This document shows, in pieces, positions 32,969 to 35,761 of a DNA stretch of 35,761 bases. Location: contig JAKAWP010000011.1 in the NCBI GenBank assembly GCA_021816955.1, forward strand, positions 1-35,761. Direction: 5' to 3'. Each line of letters opens with the position of its first letter. Position 1 is the first letter of the stretch. The position numbers were made by a program, and so were the translations under genes. The notes below the pieces were generated by a model. It was not told the DNA's origin. It made no database searches and saw only the letters and a program-made list of their open reading frames with translations. The DNA comes from Thermoplasmata archaeon (lineage in GTDB: Archaea; Thermoplasmatota; Thermoplasmata; Lutacidiplasmatales; UBA184).

Positions 32969-33424
32969 TGTAAGCGGGATTGGGACAGCACCTCTAACGA
33001 GCACGACGCCAGTGTGGGTCTGGATTCGGTCGGCGTGGTTGTTCCGGCGGTCGGGACTGGCGTGGCGGCCATCCTGCGGAGCCGGCGTAACGGCGGCGGT
33101 CCGACGAACACGCCAGCCGAGAACAGATCGGTGCTTCAACTTCCCGACCGACAGCGATTCCCCGGCCTCGTTGCTCGCCCGATAGACCGGCGGCATCCGC
33201 CCCGAAAGCCTCCGAACAGTCGAGCCTGGCGCCACGGCCGCCGGACCCTACGCGGCAGCTGCCCAGCCGCACACGGAGTATCCCGGGGCTATCCAATATA
33301 GGGCGGAAAGACGTAGGGGTTGCTCAAAGACCGGTTGCCGGACGACGAGTGAACTCCCTTCGGCCCACGACATCCGACTTGAATGCGGGAAAGCAGGGTC
33401 CGTCCGTAGAAAGGACCGGCCCTT
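32969..33424. other. 456-bp stretch without a recognisable gene
   Basis: No frame gives a convincing product. It may contain the eroded 3' half of the ATPase pseudogene, but no signature, Walker B or H-loop could be read in any frame. Near 33397-33419 a GGTCC/GGACC pair could form a 5-bp hairpin just beyond the end of the CNBD gene; without a T-tract it is a weak terminator candidate. Confidence 0.5.
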
Positions 33425-33859
33425 TCAATCGGGAAGCGCTTGATCGGTTTCGGCGAGCCTGCGCACCATCTCTTCGATGATGCTCCGCAGGATCTCGGGG
33501 CGCTCCATCGCAAATCCCCAGAATTCCCAGCGCGAGAGCACGAGGCAGCGTGTCGGCTCGGCCGCGATCACATCGGCCGTCCGAGGTGCATCGCGGAAGA
33601 GGGCGGTCTCTCCGAAGAATTGGCCGGGACCCAAGCTAGCGAGCTTCCGTGACCGGCGGCGCACGTCGACCTTTCCCTCGACGATGAGGTAGAGACCGAT
33701 GCCCGCCTCCCCCTGTTTGACGATCGTCGACCCCTCCGGATAGCTCCGCTCCGTCGCCGAGCGAACGAGACCTCGTAGCTGTCGATCCGACAGGCCGGAG
33801 AACAGCGGGATCTTTGCGAACGACCGGGCGAGCCCATCCGTAGACTTCGTGGGTGCCAT
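33425..33859 (-). CDS. Stand-alone cyclic nucleotide-binding domain protein
   Basis: A 144-residue protein consisting almost wholly of one CRP-type cNMP-binding beta-barrel: 'IPLFSGLSDRQLRGLV' helix, 'YPEGSTIVKQGEAGIGLYLI', 'GKVDVRR', and the phosphate-binding cassette 'PGQFFGETALFRDAPRTADV', which keeps the Gly-Glu and the Arg. No DNA-binding or enzymatic domain follows, so it would act as a sensor or partner subunit. The start is ATG at 33859, with a TATATA 26-31 bases upstream, indicating a leaderless mRNA. In-frame sequence further upstream is excluded. A TolB-like/TPR protein of the type often fused to adenylate cyclase lies about 450 bp upstream. Confidence 0.85.
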   Translation of the reverse strand: MAPTKSTDGLARSFAKIPLFSGLSDRQLRGLVRSATERSYPEGSTIVKQGEAGIGLYLIVEGKVDVRRRSRKLASLGPGQFFGETALFRDAPRTADVIAAEPTRCLVLSRWEFWGFAMERPEILRSIIEEMVRRLAETDQALPD

Positions 33860-33884
33860 GAGCCGTATCGAGAGCCGGCACCGG

Positions 33885-33890
33885 TATATA
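33885..33890 (-). promoter_or_regulatory. TATA box of the cyclic-nucleotide-binding protein gene
   Basis: TATATA (read CTATATACC on the minus strand) in GC-rich surroundings, centred about 28 bases before ATG 33859. This matches the archaeal TATA-to-start distance for a leaderless transcript and is the clearest promoter in the window. Confidence 0.65.
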
Positions 33891-34314
33891 GACCCGACTC
33901 TGAAGCGACCTTTGAGCGGCCACCGGGGTGAGATGCGAAGTGGGAGAGGCCCGACGATCGGGGCCGCTGTTCCCAGGGGGACGCGAAACGGCCGAATGGA
34001 TGATCGTCCGGGCGTTCGGAGCGCTCGAGGGCCGTTCCCCTGGATGGATTGCCCGGCGGATCCCTCGCGGTCGTCGCCGCGTGCGGTGGCGTGCCGTTGA
34101 CGCCGGAACAACCGCCTTGTCATTGCGCGAGGACGCGGGGCGGTCAAACTCTGAGCCCGATCCTGCGGCGACCCTCTGAGGCTGACCCCTCCCCAGCGGA
34201 TTTGACATAGAGGGCGGCCTTCGGTTCGAAACTTGTTGGTCGGCCAGTCTCCTGGGAGCCCGGAAACCACGGACCTTCCCCTCTCTGATCTACCGGCTTG
34301 CTCGCTTGGTCGTT
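33891..34314. other. 424-bp stretch without a recognisable gene
   Basis: It contains the upstream side of the CNBD promoter and the 3' flank of the TPR gene. A small plus-strand frame at 33928-34179 (83 residues) is Arg-rich with no motif or ribosome binding site and is not accepted. No tRNA-like or strong hairpin structure was seen. Confidence 0.5.
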
Positions 34315-35761
34315 CTAGCTCGAGGTGGCACCAAGGCCGGGTGCCTTTCGCGTGAGGCGGGGGGGAGGGCTGCGGGGGAGCCTCATCATGCGGAGCAGCT
34401 CCTGGAATCTCGGGCTCGAGCGAAGGCGGTCGAATCGCGGAGATTGATAGGAGATCCAGAACGAGTGTTCGCCCGAGCGAATGTCTTCCTCGAGGAGCCC
34501 TAAGGCCCGGTCGTCGTCGCCCAGGACCGCGTAGAGCTCGGCGCGCTGGACTTGGCCCAAATAACCCTTCAGTTCGCCGGCTTCCCACCGGGCCAAGAAC
34601 GCACGAGCCGCTGCCGGCTCGCCCAAACCCGCTCGCGCCACGCACTCCCAGCACTCCAGGAGAAGCGATCGGCCCAGAGCGTCGGCGGTCGGCGATGACA
34701 GAGAGGCCCGCAACGATTCCAGGTCGGCGAGAGCGCGTCGAGCCTCGTCTAGGAGCCCAACGTCGGTCATTTCAACGGCCAACCAGAGAAGGACAATGGG
34801 GTTGGTCGGGAAACTCGAGGCAATGTCCCGAGCCATCGACACCGCACGAGTGAGTTCCCCCATCTGATGCATCACCGTCACCCGGTTTGCTCGGGGAATC
34901 CACCGGAGGGGATCGAGAGCGATGGCGGTCGCGTGCTCCCGTTCCGCTTCTTCGTAGCGTTGGGTCGCCAGCAAGAGCAGGCCGTACCACTCGTGTACCG
35001 GCACGTGACTGGGATTCCGTTCGATCGCTTGGCGGAACGCTTCTTCGGCGCCCTCCCAGTCTTGGGCGACCTGCATCCGATAGTTCCCCACGGCCGCGTA
35101 CGCCTCGGGAGAGTCCGGGGAATGGAGCAAGGCTTCCGTGGCCAGCTTTCGGGCCCGGTCCGCGACCTCACCGTAGCTTCGAACGAGCCCCATCGTTGTC
35201 AGGAGGTAGTCCGAGTAGGCGGCCTGAGCGAGGCCGAAATCCGGGTCGATCCGGAGGGCTTCCTCGAACGCGGCACATGCCGTTGCGTCGGACTCCGGGT
35301 CCGCCTCGCCAAATCTCCGGGCTGCCGCGATCCCTCGAAGGTACGCTGCGTGAGCCTCGACGCTCGATGTGGGGGTTGAGCGTACCGCCTTCCGCTCGTT
35401 GGGGGCGAGGGTCACCGATAGCGCGGAAGCCGTTGCCTCCGCTACCTCAGCCTGCAACGCAAAGACGCGGTCGAACTTTCGCTCGTAGGTTTCCGCCCAA
35501 CGATGCTCGTCCGCGTGGGCGTCGATGAGTTGCAGGGTGATACGGACGTCGTCGCCCGCCTTGCGTACGCTCCCCTCGAGCACGAAGTCCGCACCGAGCT
35601 CGGAACCGATCACGGCGACCGGCTTCGTCGTGTTCCGGTACTGACCGACCGACGTCCGGGAGATGACCCGGATCCCGCGCACCCGGGAGATCACCGCGAT
35701 CAATTCTTCGGTGAGCCCCTCAGCGAAGAACGCGTCCGCCGGTTCCGGGCTGATGTTCGAG
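34315..35761 (-). CDS. TolB-like/FlgO and TPR-repeat protein (5' truncated)
   Basis: The frame stays open to the window edge, so the N-terminus is missing; 481 residues are visible. The first part is the TolB-like domain seen in bacterial adenylate cyclase/TPR and regulator/TPR proteins: 'NISPEPADAFFAEGLTEELI' (starting just inside the edge), 'GIRVISRTSVGQYR', 'VLEGSVRKAGDDVRITLQLI', 'DEHRWAETYERKFDRVFALQ'. Then follow about eight TPR-like helical pairs ('AAFEEALRIDPDFGLAQAAY', 'AVGNYRMQVAQDWEGAEEAF', 'EHATAIALDPLRWIPRANR'). A TTG at 35703 is not the start. The missing N-terminus could be a class III cyclase, a winged-helix or a kinase domain. The sequence type is mainly bacterial, suggesting horizontal acquisition. 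Confidence 0.85.
   Translation of the reverse strand, partial: SNISPEPADAFFAEGLTEELIAVISRVRGIRVISRTSVGQYRNTTKPVAVIGSELGADFVLEGSVRKAGDDVRITLQLIDAHADEHRWAETYERKFDRVFALQAEVAEATASALSVTLAPNERKAVRSTPTSSVEAHAAYLRGIAAARRFGEADPESDATACAAFEEALRIDPDFGLAQAAYSDYLLTTMGLVRSYGEVADRARKLATEALLHSPDSPEAYAAVGNYRMQVAQDWEGAEEAFRQAIERNPSHVPVHEWYGLLLLATQRYEEAEREHATAIALDPLRWIPRANRVTVMHQMGELTRAVSMARDIASSFPTNPIVLLWLAVEMTDVGLLDEARRALADLESLRASLSSPTADALGRSLLLECWECVARAGLGEPAAARAFLARWEAGELKGYLGQVQRAELYAVLGDDDRALGLLEEDIRSGEHSFWISYQSPRFDRLRSSPRFQELLRMMRLPRSPPPRLTRKAPGLGATSS

Noticed and set aside
33397-33421. GGTCC/GGACC hairpin after the CNBD gene as a terminator
   Set aside because: Only a 5-bp stem and no T-tract on the minus strand, so it is too weak to annotate as a terminator.
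33928-34179. 83-codon plus-strand frame in the gap before the TPR gene
   Set aside because: Arg-rich composition, no recognisable motif, no ribosome binding site or promoter, and overlaps the CNBD upstream region.
1-35761. CRISPR arrays, insertion sequences and phage genes
   Set aside because: No regularly spaced direct repeats, no transposase or integrase motifs and no terminal inverted repeats were seen on either strand.

Overview
The window is a compact, very GC-rich chromosome segment from an archaeon. The evidence is a set of archaeal hallmark genes: geranylgeranylglyceryl phosphate synthase, digeranylgeranylglyceryl phosphate synthase, CDP-archaeol synthase, a tandem-repeat tRNA-splicing endonuclease, a DUF2070 membrane protein, archaeal D-aminoacyl-tRNA deacylase and a GHMP-type shikimate kinase. 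Surface proteins carrying 'ESGLPxGTxW' repeats point to the Thermoplasmata. With this GC content, a soil or sediment lineage is plausible (Angelarchaeales-like, low confidence). No rRNA, tRNA, CRISPR array or insertion sequence was recognised.

Layout. (1) 1-12916, + strand: an unbroken block of 13 amino-acid genes, aroD-E (5' end outside the window), aroK, aroA, aroC, asd, lysC, trpE, G, D, C, F, B, A. Every junction overlaps, most by 4 bp (ATGA or GTGA). It covers dehydroquinate to chorismate to tryptophan. It also includes aspartate kinase and aspartate-semialdehyde dehydrogenase, which would make the semialdehyde that many archaea use as a shikimate precursor. (2) 12903-14569: a divergent pair, a ZIP-like transporter with altered metal motifs and an HTH regulator with a ferritin-like helical C-terminus. 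A 15-bp palindrome lies between the regulator's TATA-like element and its start codon. (3) 14566-21868, - strand: an operon transcribed ubiA-type DGGGP synthase, GGGP synthase, DUF2070, M20 peptidase, carS, pyrE, endA. It combines three archaeal membrane-lipid steps with pyrimidine and tRNA-processing genes. (4) 21978-29784: an envelope and proteolysis region with a membrane-anchored repeat protein, a two-gene M16 peptidase whose active-site elements are split between the subunits, dtdA, and a 1097-residue solute-binding protein with three C-terminal repeats and a terminal membrane anchor. (5) 30005-32968: an intact ABC exporter (- strand) back to back with a decayed one (+ strand; frameshifted permease, interrupted and truncated ATPase). 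(6) 32969-35761: an AT-richer accessory end with two long non-coding stretches, a stand-alone cyclic-nucleotide-binding-domain protein with a clear TATA box, and the C-terminal part of a TolB-like/TPR protein of a type common in bacteria, cut by the window edge.

The metabolic two thirds of the window is packed so tightly that even convergent genes overlap (14, 4 and 84 bp). The right end is looser and contains pseudogenes, which suggests a boundary between core and accessory DNA. Most starts were chosen from stop/start overlaps with the upstream gene, Shine-Dalgarno-like GGAGG motifs, or TATA-to-start distances compatible with leaderless mRNAs.
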